Of a stretch of 43,686 nt of DNA, positions 32,793 through 43,488 are shown in pieces (positions within the stretch are counted from its first letter, which is position 1; every line of letters begins with the position of its first letter). This DNA is from Perkinsus chesapeaki (Eukaryota > Perkinsozoa > Perkinsida > Perkinsidae), in NCBI GenBank assembly GCA_013115145.1, contig JAAPAO010000281.1:1-43686 (forward strand), written 5' to 3'. The notes beneath the pieces are model-generated. The model was not told where the DNA came from. It was given only the letters and a program-made list of their open reading frames with translations, and did not search any database. The position numbers were made by a program, and so were the translations under genes.

Positions 32793-32861
32793 TGCATTTA
32801 TGTTTCTGAGGTGTTTCCTAAATCAACCTTTGTTGTGTTCCCCAGTGGGAGGGACGCGGAC

Positions 32862-33796
32862 ATGACGAACAGAGCAAGCTGCATGTGAAGCAGGATTGCA
32901 GTGTACCAGCTAATGACATTGTTTCACTTTCTGTTCTACACCACCTTGGCTGCCGTTCAAATAGCCATACTGTTATGGTGTTTCACTGGCCCTAGGACCA
33001 GATGCACCGATCGTAGGAGGCAGACATTGATGGCTGGATGTGGCCTCCTCTGGTGCCTCCTGACAGAGCTCATAGAGATAAAAGGCTATCGGGAGGCATC
33101 GGGAGAGAGGTATGCTCAGGGGAGCTGACTTACGAACGCAGGGATCATCAGATTCCACCGCGCAATAGGTTGAAGATGTTGTTGTTCTATTTTTAGATGG
33201 TGTGACTTACCTATTACCATGTTATCATGCTCTCCTCTATTGGAGTCCAAGATAAACCATCTCTATCTGTATTGGGGAATAGTCGCTGACTGGTCGTTCT
33301 TCAACAGGAGCATCGCCACTGTTATGGGAGCCCTCTTTGGATTCATGCTATTCGTGAGCCCCTCAGTAACCTTTGTATACCTCACTTTTGCCCTTCAGGT
33401 GGAGCCTTACATTCGAGAGAGAGCCGGCCCCCTCGGCCCGCCAATCTGGCTTTACCCCATCTCCAAGATAGCCTGTATCATCGCCTTGGCCTCTATCAGC
33501 TATCTCTTCGTTGCCGCATGGTTTCAGCTAGAGCTTATACCGATTCTCCCGTAGTGCCCTCTAAATTGCTCAACTACCCTTTTCATATCGGTGCCTTCCT
33601 CAGATACGGTCCCATCCTCGCCTGCGCTGCTGGCCTCTTGCAGGCCGTTTCCAACATTGAGCGAGACAACACTGCACTTTACAAGTACATGGTGGCCCAA
33701 CGGCGAGAGCAACTGAGGGCTGCCCGTGGAGCAACAGCGGGACCAACGATGGCAGGGTCCGAGGCTACCGCCGAAGATAGGAAGAAGACTACGTGA
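32862..33796 (+). CDS. Unrecognised multi-pass membrane protein
   Basis: Plus-strand exons encode about five hydrophobic segments: MTLFHFLFYTTLAAVQIAIL, MAGCGLLWCLLTELIEI, TVMGALFGFMLFVSPSVTFV, SKIACIIALASISYLFVAAW and ILACAAGLLQAVSN. The C-terminus is polar, basic and Ala-rich (YMVAQRREQLRAARGA ... DRKKTT-stop). No family is recognised. The start is uncertain: ATG at 32,862 or 32,913. Joins around 33.1-33.25 kb and 33.53 kb were not settled. It sits 69 bp after the hydrolase and 66 bp before TPT1. Confidence 0.5.
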
Positions 33797-33862
33797 ACGT
33801 TCCTTTACCATTGCAAGGCCTGTTGCGTTCTTCTCCTCGCCGCGGCGTCTCTTTGGATCATT

Positions 33863-34947
33863 ATGTCATCCGTTCGGAAGGCGACTGATCATCATCGTCA
33901 ACGGCATAACAGACGCGAGATGAGCTCCAACGAAGCAGTTTCTCGCCTCCTGTCTAAGGTGAGCTCTGCCGTTCAGCTGCTCCCCGGGAGTCCTCTAGCG
34001 GGCCATTCTCCACCGAAAGTGACGTCGTCGGGGCCTCTTTCGGCTCACCCGGCTGCGTCGACGGCGAGGCACCATAGGCGTTGTGTTCTTACATGGGTAA
34101 GCACTGTGTCAGGTTCTACGGCACAAGGCTGTGGACATGGGCCTAGCCATCGATAGGGCTGGTTACGTAAAAGTGAACGACCTGCTAGTCCATCCGCGGT
34201 TCAAAAGCTTAAAGGTGTCTGAAGATGATATAAAGCAGTGTGTAGCAACCAATGCCAAACAACGGTAGGGGCAGCCTTATAACCCAGTTGATGCCTTTTA
34301 CAGTTGTAGCCAGATTCGCCTTAACCACAGCGCCTGATGGTGAACTTCTCATACGGGCAACACAGGGGCACTCATTCCCCTCGGCCATAGTAGATCCGAC
34401 GCTCATCATGTAAGCTCATGTCGGTTACGTGCTTGAACGTAACTGTTTGATAGGACTCCAGTGAGCATGGCATGCCTCCCCCCACTGCTGGTGCATGGTA
34501 CCTATTTTAGTCACTGGAAGGCCATCCTCGCCAGTGGTGGTTTAAAGCCTATGAGCGTGGGTATCGGTTGTCTTTCTTACCGCACTTCCATCTTTCAGAG
34601 ACAACATATCCATCTAGTCGATGCATCAGAGACACTGACAGGAGTTGTCAGCGGCTTGAGGAAGTCGGCGGAGATCTACGTAAGTTCCAACGGGCCGGCT
34701 GCCTTTGAGGCTGAGCATTTGCCGTAGGTGTATGTGGATGCCAAGAGGGCTGCCGAGGATCATATACCTTTTCTGAGAAGCGCTAATAATGTGTATCTTA
34801 CGTCGGGCAAGGTATGATTCTTATTAGGTCACCTAGGAAACAACTATCTCTGTTCAGGACGGTCTGCTCGGCACACAGTACTTCAAGAAAGTTGTTGATG
34901 TTAAGGAGAGTGCCGAGGCTAAGAAGGAGTATCTTCTAAACTACTGA
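33863..34947 (+). CDS. TPT1: tRNA 2'-phosphotransferase (TPT1/TRPT1/KptA)
   Basis: This enzyme removes the splice-junction 2'-phosphate from ligated tRNA with NAD+ as acceptor. Seven exons join in frame: 33863-33958, 34113-34264, 34314-34409, 34454-34556, 34599-34679, 34728-34811, 34858-34947. Motifs in order: SRLLSK-VLRHKA (the catalytic Arg-His of the LRH motif), DRAGYVKVNDLLVHPRF, VATNAKQR-FALT, LIRATQGHS (second Arg and His), LLVHGTYFSHWKAILASGGL, RQHIHLVDA, SGLRKSAEIYVYVDAKRA, PFLRSANNVYLTSG and DGLLGTQYFKKV. All expected active-site blocks are present, so the enzyme looks functional. The last five introns are 42-49 nt; the first is 154 nt. It lies 199 bp upstream of PRORP, which acts in the same pathway. 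Confidence 0.95.
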
Positions 34948-35146
34948 AACAAGCTGGTTAACTTCTACATGGGATAGCTGCTCGAGCTCGCCGCGGAAGT
35001 GATGGTCTGATGTCTTTCGGAGGCCTTTGGATTACTATATGTGAACTGCATGTATCATTCAGCGTTGCGTTAATTTGCCTTCTCGCATGTACGCTGCGAT
35101 AGCGGGGTTTAACTTAGTTGCTTGGAGTCTCCTGTTGACGTAGCAA

Positions 35147-37880
35147 ATGGTCCACCAGAAGAACAGTAAGGAGGTTGCATTGAAGAGGCAGCTAAAGGCC
35201 TTTCAGACGAAGATGTGAGGCATCTTCCCCAGCTTCGCTCTATTATAACTGTATAGGTACACGTCAGCTCGAGAGCATGACATACTGGGAGCATTCAAAA
35301 CATACGAGGAGATCATAGAAAATGACGAGTTCGTCAAAGCCGGCCTCACTAAAGGGGTAATGTCACAACAGTAGCAGCCGTGGCTCACATCACCCGTGTC
35401 TACATAGAGATATGTATGCTCATCGATCATGGGTTCCCGGTGTTCAGATGCATGGTAGAATCCTCACTGTGGCGGCTAGTGATGTGAACCTTGAAGCCGG
35501 ATGTCCGTCAAAGGACATCGCTACTGCTAAGGAAATTCTCAGGTTGTCTCAAGAAGTCCTCGCGAAATGTACGCAAGTCATGTTTAAGCGTCCGATTCTT
35601 ATCGATCATTAGCAGGCTCAGAGCGGCAAGAGAATATCCTCACGAGCATGGTTAAGTTGGCAGTTGCTGCCGGTGAAATCGACTTGGCCCTCGAATACCA
35701 CAAGGAATGTGCGTTCCGCCGCTGCTCCTCATCCACAGGCCCGAGTTGCCAGGTTTAACCAACTTCCAGCCTCGTCTGAGAAGCTACGTCCCCCTCTTGC
35801 AGCTTTACTCATCGCCGCAATATCAAGACTTTGATGTATGACCCGCGCGCAGTATCCCAGGTATCTTTCTTCAGGCGGTTATGAACTTAGTTGCCGACCT
35901 TGAAGGCCGGGGGTTCACTCTAGGCGATGCAGAGTTGTCGTACATTCTCCGCTGTTGTCCTGCTGGAAAAGGTATTCACGTCGCACGGGAGCTGATTTTG
36001 CATGCTCGTACTTAGGTTTTGATTTTCTTGCCAACAAAGTCGCCAATACCATCGACGTAGTGACAGATTCGCGATTGACAGACTCCATACAAACCATGGG
36101 TGACCGAGACTCGGTAACGTGACTGTCGAGTAACTATAGCCATGTATGGCACATCGTTTACTCAGAACATCGAAGTTCAATCCACCGAAATCGCGCCCGA
36201 TGGCACATGTACCAAGACTGGCATAAAACTGCAGTCGATTGATATAACCGATGATGAGCTTCATGAGCTTTCGGAGTTGACCGAGCGCCTGGCTACTCAA
36301 AACTTGTCTGAGGAGCAACAAGAGAAGTTCCGCGACCTCCAGCGTTATCTTGGTGAGGAAAGTCAGACATACTCTGTGGGATACGGACCTGGTTATGTAG
36401 ATGATCAATCGAGGCCGGCCACCATTATCGTTGACGCGGCGAATATCGGTCATATGAACCAGAACTATGCAGATGGCTTCTTCCAGCATTCACAAATTGA
36501 TGACGTTGCGGAGCATTTCATTAAGGAAGGGAAAAAGGTAGCATCTTGTGAGCGTTTCGAATGAACTCCATTGAATGTGAACAGGTTCTTGTCATACTAC
36601 ACAGTAAATGGCTCGAACCTGGTCTGGACCTGACCGTCGGCACGGGACCCCTCGCCAAAAAGAGACGGAAAATTGCCAGCAAACACAAGCAAAAGCTCGC
36701 TAGACTAGACGGTAACCCGCATGTTAGGATAGGATACATGTATAGGCTGTCTACTTGCTAAATGATGGCAAGCTTAAAGGGAATGTGAATCCGTGGGAAA
36801 GCGATTCACAGAATACGCGGACAAGATTTAAAAATGTGACAGCCGTGGGGTTCGAACCCACGCCCTTTCGGAATGGCGCCTAAAGCCACCGCCTTAGACC
36901 ACTCGGCCAGACTGTCGGTGAAAATATTGATTTGCTTTCTGAGGGGTACGGACGTCGGACACAGTTACCGCCCTTTACCTCTGAAACACGCTTCTTATTA
37001 GCCTTCCTTCCTTCTATAAGGTACATTCGCGCCTGAACTTGATCCTGAGCTCACTTCTTCGTCTGCCCCAGCCAGCGCATCTAACCCGGAAAGTCCTGAT
37101 GAAGCTGGATCATCCAAGCCACAGAGCTCGCATGAGAGCGAAGAAGACGATATTGAAGAGCTCAGCGAAGAGAAGCGCAATAAGTACAATGAGCTCATTA
37201 AGAAGTAGTCCTTGATTTGTGGCAATCGTAACTGGCACGAGTTTCGGGTAGGTATAATGAGAAGTGGGCAAAGCAGAGTGATGATAAAGGAAGCCTTTTC
37301 GAGCTTTACAGAGTACGTTATCACAGTCACATTAGCATTCCTCATGTACATTTGGTAGGTGCCACCGCGTGCGAATGATGACTGGTTTTGGATGTACGCT
37401 GCTATCCGCTGCGAAGAACAAGCACGTGAGTTGGCCAAAAAGGAGGGGAAGGAGCCCGAACGGGTGTTCGTAATCTCCAATGACCTCATGAGAGATCACT
37501 TCTGGCGAATGATGGTAGTTTTACATCATAGAATCCGTTACATTCCTTGATATTCCCGAAGGTTCCCCAATCCTTCCTGCGGTGGCGCGAGCGACACGTT
37601 TGCCGAGTCAAGATCACGTTCCCAGAAGAAGACGTCGATAAGAAAGAGTAAGTGGGAGGGAAGGAGGCTATCACTGCCGCCTTTGCAGGTACACCTTTGA
37701 GATGCCTTCCGATTATTCAACGAGAGTTCAACATCAGGGACCTTACTGTCACGTAATAGGTCCAGTTATATGGTGAGCGACACGCTTTCCACGTAGGTAC
37801 CCATTACACGTCCAATAGACGACCAACAACCGGAGACCGAGACTAAATGGCTAGTTGTCATTGATAAATCGAAAGACTAG
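35147..37880 (+). CDS. PRORP: Proteinaceous RNase P (PRORP)
   Basis: PRORP cleaves 5' leaders from precursor tRNAs without an RNA subunit. N-terminal PPR-type helices are seen (REHDILGAFKTYEEII, NILTSMVKLAVAAGEIDLAL), then PRLRSYVPLLQLY. The later exons are 36140-36537, 36585-36711, 37021-37204, 37252-37312, 37359-37514, 37562-37647, 37689-37752 and 37797-37880. The NYN nuclease has all four catalytic aspartates: TIIVDAANIG, the pair in RANDDWFWMYAA, and SNDLMRDH. FLRWRERH and PYCHVPIT complete the fold. The zinc site is altered: CTKTG replaces CxxC, and WLVV replaces WLC. A Ser/Glu-rich insert of about 61 residues (37021-37204) and a basic KKRRK stretch before it are unusual; the latter suggests nuclear localisation. 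The 309-nt intron 36712-37020 contains an antisense tRNA gene. Exons between 35.36 and 35.76 kb are unresolved. Confidence 0.94.
36830..36834 (-). terminator. Pol III oligo-T terminator of tRNA-Leu
   Basis: On the minus strand TTTTT follows the tRNA 3' end by two bases, the usual RNA polymerase III stop signal. It lies well inside the PRORP intron. Confidence 0.85.
36837..36916 (-). tRNA. tRNA-Leu, anticodon UAG
   Basis: A full cloverleaf can be drawn on the minus strand. The acceptor GACAGTC pairs with GGCTGTC. The D arm begins TGGCCGAGTGG, which is also the A box. The anticodon stem GTGGC/GCCAT holds loop TTTAGGC with anticodon TAG, decoding CUA. A class II long variable arm (TCCGAAAGGGC) and a T arm GTGGG-TTCGAAC-CCCAC that carries the B box follow. 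The discriminator is A, as expected for Leu. No intron is present and CCA is not encoded. The gene lies inside PRORP intron 36712-37020 on the opposite strand. Confidence 0.97.
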
Positions 37881-37921
37881 AAGTGATGTGCTTCTCTACG
37901 TTTCTCTCTACACAAAACCTG

Positions 37922-40213
37922 TTACGTTTTGCAAGTCTCGTATGTCCCTAGAGCACTATTAACAAAACACAAAGCCTTGAAAGAGAGACACTTTACTGTA
38001 CATGCTTCGGAGTCTTTAGAACCCTTTGCTTCTTTTTTGTCCGAAGAGGTGGATATTTCTGCATGTAGTTGATTGATGGCAAAGAGCTTCCGACCGCTCG
38101 GCACAACCTGTGGGGCAGGTTTGTTCCCAAAGTGATAAACTTCGTACTCTCCGTTGTCGAAGCTGCCTCCCGGAAAATAGATTGTCACGATGGCTGCGAG
38201 GTCCTCCTCGCTCAATTCAGTATCGAAATCTCTGCGCCGAGCCATCGCATCGATGAGCTCGATGTGAGCAACAGTCTGCCGAGAACCTTGCTCTGTATGG
38301 TGCGCCTTTCTGTCATCCGCTGAGGCCACCAGGATGAAAGACATCTGCCATCGCCACTGTGCGAGCGTCTGGCTCATCTGAGCTCACCAAGACCCCGGCC
38401 AGCACAACGATCATGGTCGCCATAGCCACCTTCAGGTGACCTGGAAAACAACCATTGGCTCTCCCGTCGGAGGTCTGTTACGTATTTCTTCGGTTGTTGC
38501 ATCATCATGACCCCAAGGTGAACCGGCGTAGTTACCATGCAACAGCTCGGGTGAGTGTACCATCCGATTGGACCACCCTGTGTTTAACTGATTTACTAAC
38601 ACCGCACAAGACCGATTATAAAATCCGTATCCTTTTAAACTGTGGGCGATCGCCATTCGACGGGTCACCCTTAATGGTATAGTATGACTCAAACAGCATT
38701 GGATCACTAAGCAGATCAGGCTTAACCGGTGGTCGCTCGTCGATGCTGATGTCGAGCAGCTTGAAGAGGTCTTGGAAGACTCTATCAGAACGAGTGAAGA
38801 AACGAAGATCTGCATGAATAGACTAACGGTTGAGCGTGGATAGTGGCCTACCGCAACGCGAATCGTAATCTGTCTTTTGGAGGTTGATGATGACCACCCG
38901 CCCTCGCTGTGTCTTCTTCATACGACTATTGATCCACTGGGCATAAAAAGGGAAGGAACTTGCTGGTTCGATACGCAAAGAAGAGCCTAACAAGGCAACA
39001 TGATGAGGAGTAAATGATGAGTAATTCGTCTCACCCACAACTATACACAAATCGGCTAGCTTGCATTGTCGAATTGCTCGGCTCTTGTCCGGCTCGGGCA
39101 GCTCCTCCTCCCAGTCCAGCACACAGTCACGGAGAACACAATCTCGCCGATGGCCCTCTCGCCTGGCTGTACGAACAGGCCGCCGCAGGGATGTCTCTGC
39201 AAAGGAATCACATTAAACCTGTTAAGCATAAGCAGGGTATCGTCTACTTTCATTGCTTCGCTCGCATTTGGGACATAGTAGCCCTCCTGGCAAAGGCTTC
39301 TGGCCGCAGCCACCGAGGTCATCTAAGTGACGGTACCTGCTGAAGCGTTAGAGAGGTTTGGTTGTTTGCTGTGTTCACTCAGTTTGACAACTCTCACAGA
39401 ACGAAGCGAGAAGGCAGCCGTGAATCTCTGATAGGACGCTCCGTGGTATACCGGACTTCCAGTGGAGACCATCGACATTCTGAAGTGAGCGCGTGGATTA
39501 TTGAAGGATCTCCATGGAGTGGTCGTTGGATGCTTACTTGTGTAATGACGGCCTTGGCCTTTCCGCGGCTGATGAGCTCCGCAATCGCCACATGAGAGTA
39601 GCTGGGAGTTGCTTCAGAAAACGCTGAAGAGAGGACGATCACCAGCGACAGAGGAATCGCCGAGGACTCACAGACAGCTTCTGGACCTTCGGCGGTGGAT
39701 GGCGTCAAGGAGGAATCTTCCGTTGCGTTCCTACATGTGGAACGTCGTTTCTCTCTTGTCCAAACTCCATTCGGGCCGCGGAAATCAGGTATACCGCACG
39801 CAGTGGAGATACCGGCACCAGTGAAGAATACGAGATGCTGAAGAATAGCGTAGTTTTATACAGAGGACTTAGGAGTAGCAGATTAGTTAGAATCGTGGAT
39901 CCAAATGGTGACAATACATAGTAGGGTGCCGGGAGCCTGTACAGAGTCTAGAGTTGGGTCGAGCTTGATAAGAATGGGCTCACTGGCGCACACTCTGCCT
40001 CACTAAAAGATCAGTCCCCTGGAGGCCTACCTCGGCCTCCTCAACCCACTTGGTGAGCTGCTGTATCTTTTCAACATATTCATGAGAGTCATAATCCTCT
40101 TCATATTCTGGATCACCACACACCCCCTTGTTAGGGTATGGACTGAGTCTATCATTGTAGGCACCAGAGCTGGACCGACGACCAGACGACGACGGGGGCG
40201 ACTCGACCGGCAT
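37922..40213 (-). CDS. SIRT6-class NAD-dependent protein deacylase with C-terminal extension
   Basis: The start [20 protein letters not shown] leads to [15 protein letters not shown], the SIRT6 N-terminal signature. The Rossmann fold has [20 protein letters not shown] and [29 protein letters not shown] and VITQ join through an intron to [21 protein letters not shown] with the catalytic His. Zinc cysteines appear in LLCPKCERS and in [18 protein letters not shown]. The end of the fold is [14 protein letters not shown] and [15 protein letters not shown]. Beyond the catalytic domain the frame continues through [12 protein letters not shown] and, by a 63-nt phase-0 intron, [18 protein letters not shown], ending at 37,922. 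That extension has no recognised domain. Stops of this gene and PRORP are 41 bp apart, tail to tail. An independent small gene starting at 38,423 is the alternative for the last part. Confidence 0.87.
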
Positions 40214-41139
40214 GGAAAACACTGAGGCCGCGCAGAGTTGTTAAGTATCCGTCATTCGACTATACACGAGTGTTAGACACATCTTTTGACCATGCTGGGA
40301 GCCAAACTAGCTGCAGCACTCGGAGCCAGCGGAGCTTCTTTCGTGCGGTACACTAATGCATCTGCGTAGCGCGATGCCCCTCACCAAAAGTGGGGTAGGG
40401 TGATCCACTTTATCCTTCTCCAGTGAGCTCGGCATAGGTGATGGTAGCTTTAACGGGAAGGATAGGTGATTCATATCACAAGAGTTATGCCAGACAGTGA
40501 AGGAATGTAGCACCGTGAAGGGGCAGCCGAGCCTCCGCCGAGGAACAGCGGTCAAATGCTACAGGCGATATTTTGCAGCTGTCAGAGAGACGATGTAGGA
40601 ATCCGTTAGAGGAGGGTAAATGATAGAAGTAGATGAGGAATGACGATCCAGAGAGCACCCATCTTCCCACTAGTATGGAAGGGACATACACCCTGTAGCG
40701 CACCGAGTAGCGACTAATCGAGCAGCTGCACGCACGCGCAGGTGATGATGTGATTCAGGGCCCTCGTAAGGATAGCGTAGCGCAGCCATGGCTATCTACT
40801 ATGACCTTAGACCAGGTAGAATTTAACGAGGAGACATGTTAACATCATCAAAGGTGAAAGATGTCCACAAATGGCTTCAGCTAGCCACCATACGATTGCG
40901 CGCGCCCACGACTGGCGACTATAATACATAGGGTGTTCTAAGTGACCTCGGATATGTACGAAGGCAATCACAACTTCATCCGTTCTATATCGCCTGTTGC
41001 CTAGATTTAGTGCTTTCGCAGCAAGTAGAAGGTGGTTTTTGCTGACCCAGTTCACGTTTGAAATACGCAGGCCAGCGTTTGGCGTGGTGGTTCGTGCTCG
41101 ACCGTGGTGGGATAATCATCAACGCAACTCATCGAACTA
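40214..41139. other. Intergenic region, no supported gene
   Basis: Reading frames on both strands are short and mutually overlapping. The minus strand has frames such as MNHLSFPLKLPSPMPSSLEK (ending near 40,307) and WVSKNHLLLAAKALNLGNRR (about 41,050), either of which could be an exon of a small gene or untranslated sequence of the HPR gene. No domain was recognised and no start-to-stop splice chain was found. Confidence 0.35.
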
Positions 41140-43488
41140 TCAGAAACTTTTACGAGAAACATCTTCATCGGTCGAATTGCTCGTGCCATCTTCACTATAC
41201 ATGGGGAACTCAGTAAAGGCATGCTCATGTGCTCCATCGTCGCCCTCTCCAGCCGATAAAGTAGTCCCATCACGATCTTGCCAGCCCATAGCTCGTAATG
41301 ACTCCATGATCCTCTGGGCATCCTGCTCGTTCGCGGCGGCCACGAATGACTCTCTTGCCAGCAAGTGCCGCAACTGAGGGACACACTTCAACTTGAAAAC
41401 GCAACGTGAAGTGGAGCACTTTTCCGAGAAGGCCGTTGTGACGGTAGTGGAGGTTTGCCATCGCGTCCAGCGCAGAGGCAACCTCAGCCGGGGTGAACTC
41501 CGCATCATCTCGATTGCTCACATGGTCGCAAATAGACTCCGCTGCCGAATCTGAGGATAACAAGGACTTCGCTGTACACTGCAAAGATGCTCCTCACTGT
41601 AGATGCTGTTGCTCTTGGGGCTAACATGGAGCATGCTCATCGCTTGAACTATACCAAGCAGCGGCAGAATCTGGCATCGGTCCCTTGTAGGGTCAACCTC
41701 GTCGGCAACCGACACAGAATACTCGTCCAGAGCCGATGAGGCCGATTCATCCACCTGAACCACAAGTACTCTAAACTCCAAGCGGGTGGTGGTGTATACA
41801 GTCTCATCAGGAACGATAGTGTCCTGTACAGCAATGAGATGAGGGACCCTTCCCAAAGTGGTGTCTATGAGCTGGAGATTGTTTATGTTTAGTCTGGCGT
41901 AGCCACGCAGCAACATGAATATCTCCGACAAGGTCACCGTTGCGAGACTAAACAGGGGACATCAATCAACCTCAGAAGTATCTTCGTCAAAATGCAAACG
42001 GAAGCCTCTCACTTCTTTTCAACAAGCTCTGGTGTGTGATAAAGTAACGGACCATTGCGGACATCTGCTATACTAAACGAGTGCACCAGCGACGCCGCTA
42101 TCCTTGGTGTCATCTTCTCCGCTTCACGAGATACCTTAAAGGCAGAACCCTTGCCCCATTGGAGCCCGTGTACGCCCTGGTCACCTGGTCACCAAGTGCT
42201 GCGAACAACTCTGGAGCTTTATGCCCAGCTCGAGCATAGGAGGACGCCACTAGCATCACCGACTGTAATGTATAATTCTTTATATGCTTTGGGATTTCCT
42301 AGTAGCCAGGTGAGCGCAAAACAGCAGGCGAGGTGGATACCTTAGCGAAATAGTCGAACAGTAGAGGGTTCGGGTGGTTGAGCTTGGCGTAAGAGTTCAG
42401 CATCAAAGCCACTCCTTGGGGGGAGAATCTGTAACACTCTCGCGGATCCCGGGAGAGCCAGCCCTACTTTCCACGATGTCGAAATGACTCATCCATGAGG
42501 ACTTCCAACAAAAATCTATTGTGCACATTCAACCGGGCTAAATCGGAACAGTAGCTCCTTTAGTTGAATGACGAGTAGGAAGCCTCACCGTAGCTGTTGG
42601 CCACAAGCGCTAGTGATTTAGGTGGGAGGTCGCCTATCCTTTTACATATCTCACCAGCCAGCACAGCAAATAGTTTGGTATCGGTCAGCTGCAGCTTAGC
42701 AAAAGCCGAGCACGTCTGACAGGGCAAAGACTAACCTGTTGACCACGAACAGTGGGGCTTACCAGAGCGAGATGCCAGCCCTCCATATTAGGGGCTACCT
42801 CCACGACCCGCCGTCTGATGACGTTGAATAGGCGTGGGTGGACGTACTGCAGTGAGGCAAATGCGAACATTATATCGCTGACCTACAGCGGACATCAGCC
42901 ACAACGGTGGAGGACTCCTACTTGTCTGGCATTGCATTTATGCATGAGCCGTGCTGCCTCCCTGGCGGCAATGTTGAACAGTAAGTCATGCCTCATCTCC
43001 AACCGAGCGTAGGAGGATAGAAGATACCTTCAGTAAGCTCTATTAAGTTATGCTACCAGCCCTACGCTAAATCAGCTGGAGAGAACCTCCCCATTTGTGT
43101 TGGATACTCCTGGGCAACCCGAGACAGCAGCTCACGGTCACGCAGTCGTAGCCGGGCCAAGGAGAAGCATATAACGCTCATGTCGGAAGGTTGCATCATC
43201 GGCACCTGGAAAGTGCTCCGGTCGGAGGTCCCTCTCCGTCCTACGATTTCTTTAGCGCGTTCTGCTATTGCTTTCCATGTCTTTGCGTCTTTTCGGCTCT
43301 CCCTTAGATTTCTCAACGCGTATCTTCAAACAGTAACATTTATCGAGTAAGCTCTCCCACACCAGCCCGCACCTGGTCAGCGTCCAAGGCGCCATTTTAC
43401 CGATACAATCGCCAGGGGAGCTCGCAGCAAAGCCGTCGAGCAGCGTGGCCACTCGTGCCCGCTGCATCATCCTAGTTGGAGGCCCCAT
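41140..43488 (-). CDS. HPR (heptatricopeptide)-type RNA-binding protein, probably organellar
   Basis: The gene encodes repeated helical units of about 37 residues of the kind found in RAP/HPR and FASTK-like organellar RNA-binding proteins. Examples are MQPSDMSVICFSLARLRLRD followed by MGRFSPADLA; SDIMFAFASLQYVHPRLFNV; LSEIFMLLRGYARLNINN; and FTPAEVASALDAMANLHYRH. Each begins with a DLS/DI-type turn and an A-x2-LxR/Y-x4 core. Arg-rich sequence near the N-terminus (MMQRARVATLLDGFAAS) is compatible with organelle import but not decisive. The C-terminus (LRHLLARESFVAAANEQDAQ, then an acidic tail ending at 41,140) shows no clear RAP domain. The start at 43,488 is the first in-frame ATG; the open frame runs upstream to at least 43,635, so the gene may extend beyond the window. 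Such proteins are expanded in alveolates and linked to fragmented mitochondrial rRNA. Confidence 0.65.

Noticed and set aside
38283-38423. Separate small secreted protein starting [14 protein letters not shown]
   Set aside because: The start lies 8 bp after the candidate sirtuin stop, and a phase-consistent 63-nt intron joins the sirtuin frame straight into the downstream ORF; kept only as an alternative.
40307-40703. Minus-strand reading frames as a gene between the sirtuin and HPR genes
   Set aside because: They lack a convincing ATG, recognisable domain or consistent splice sites.
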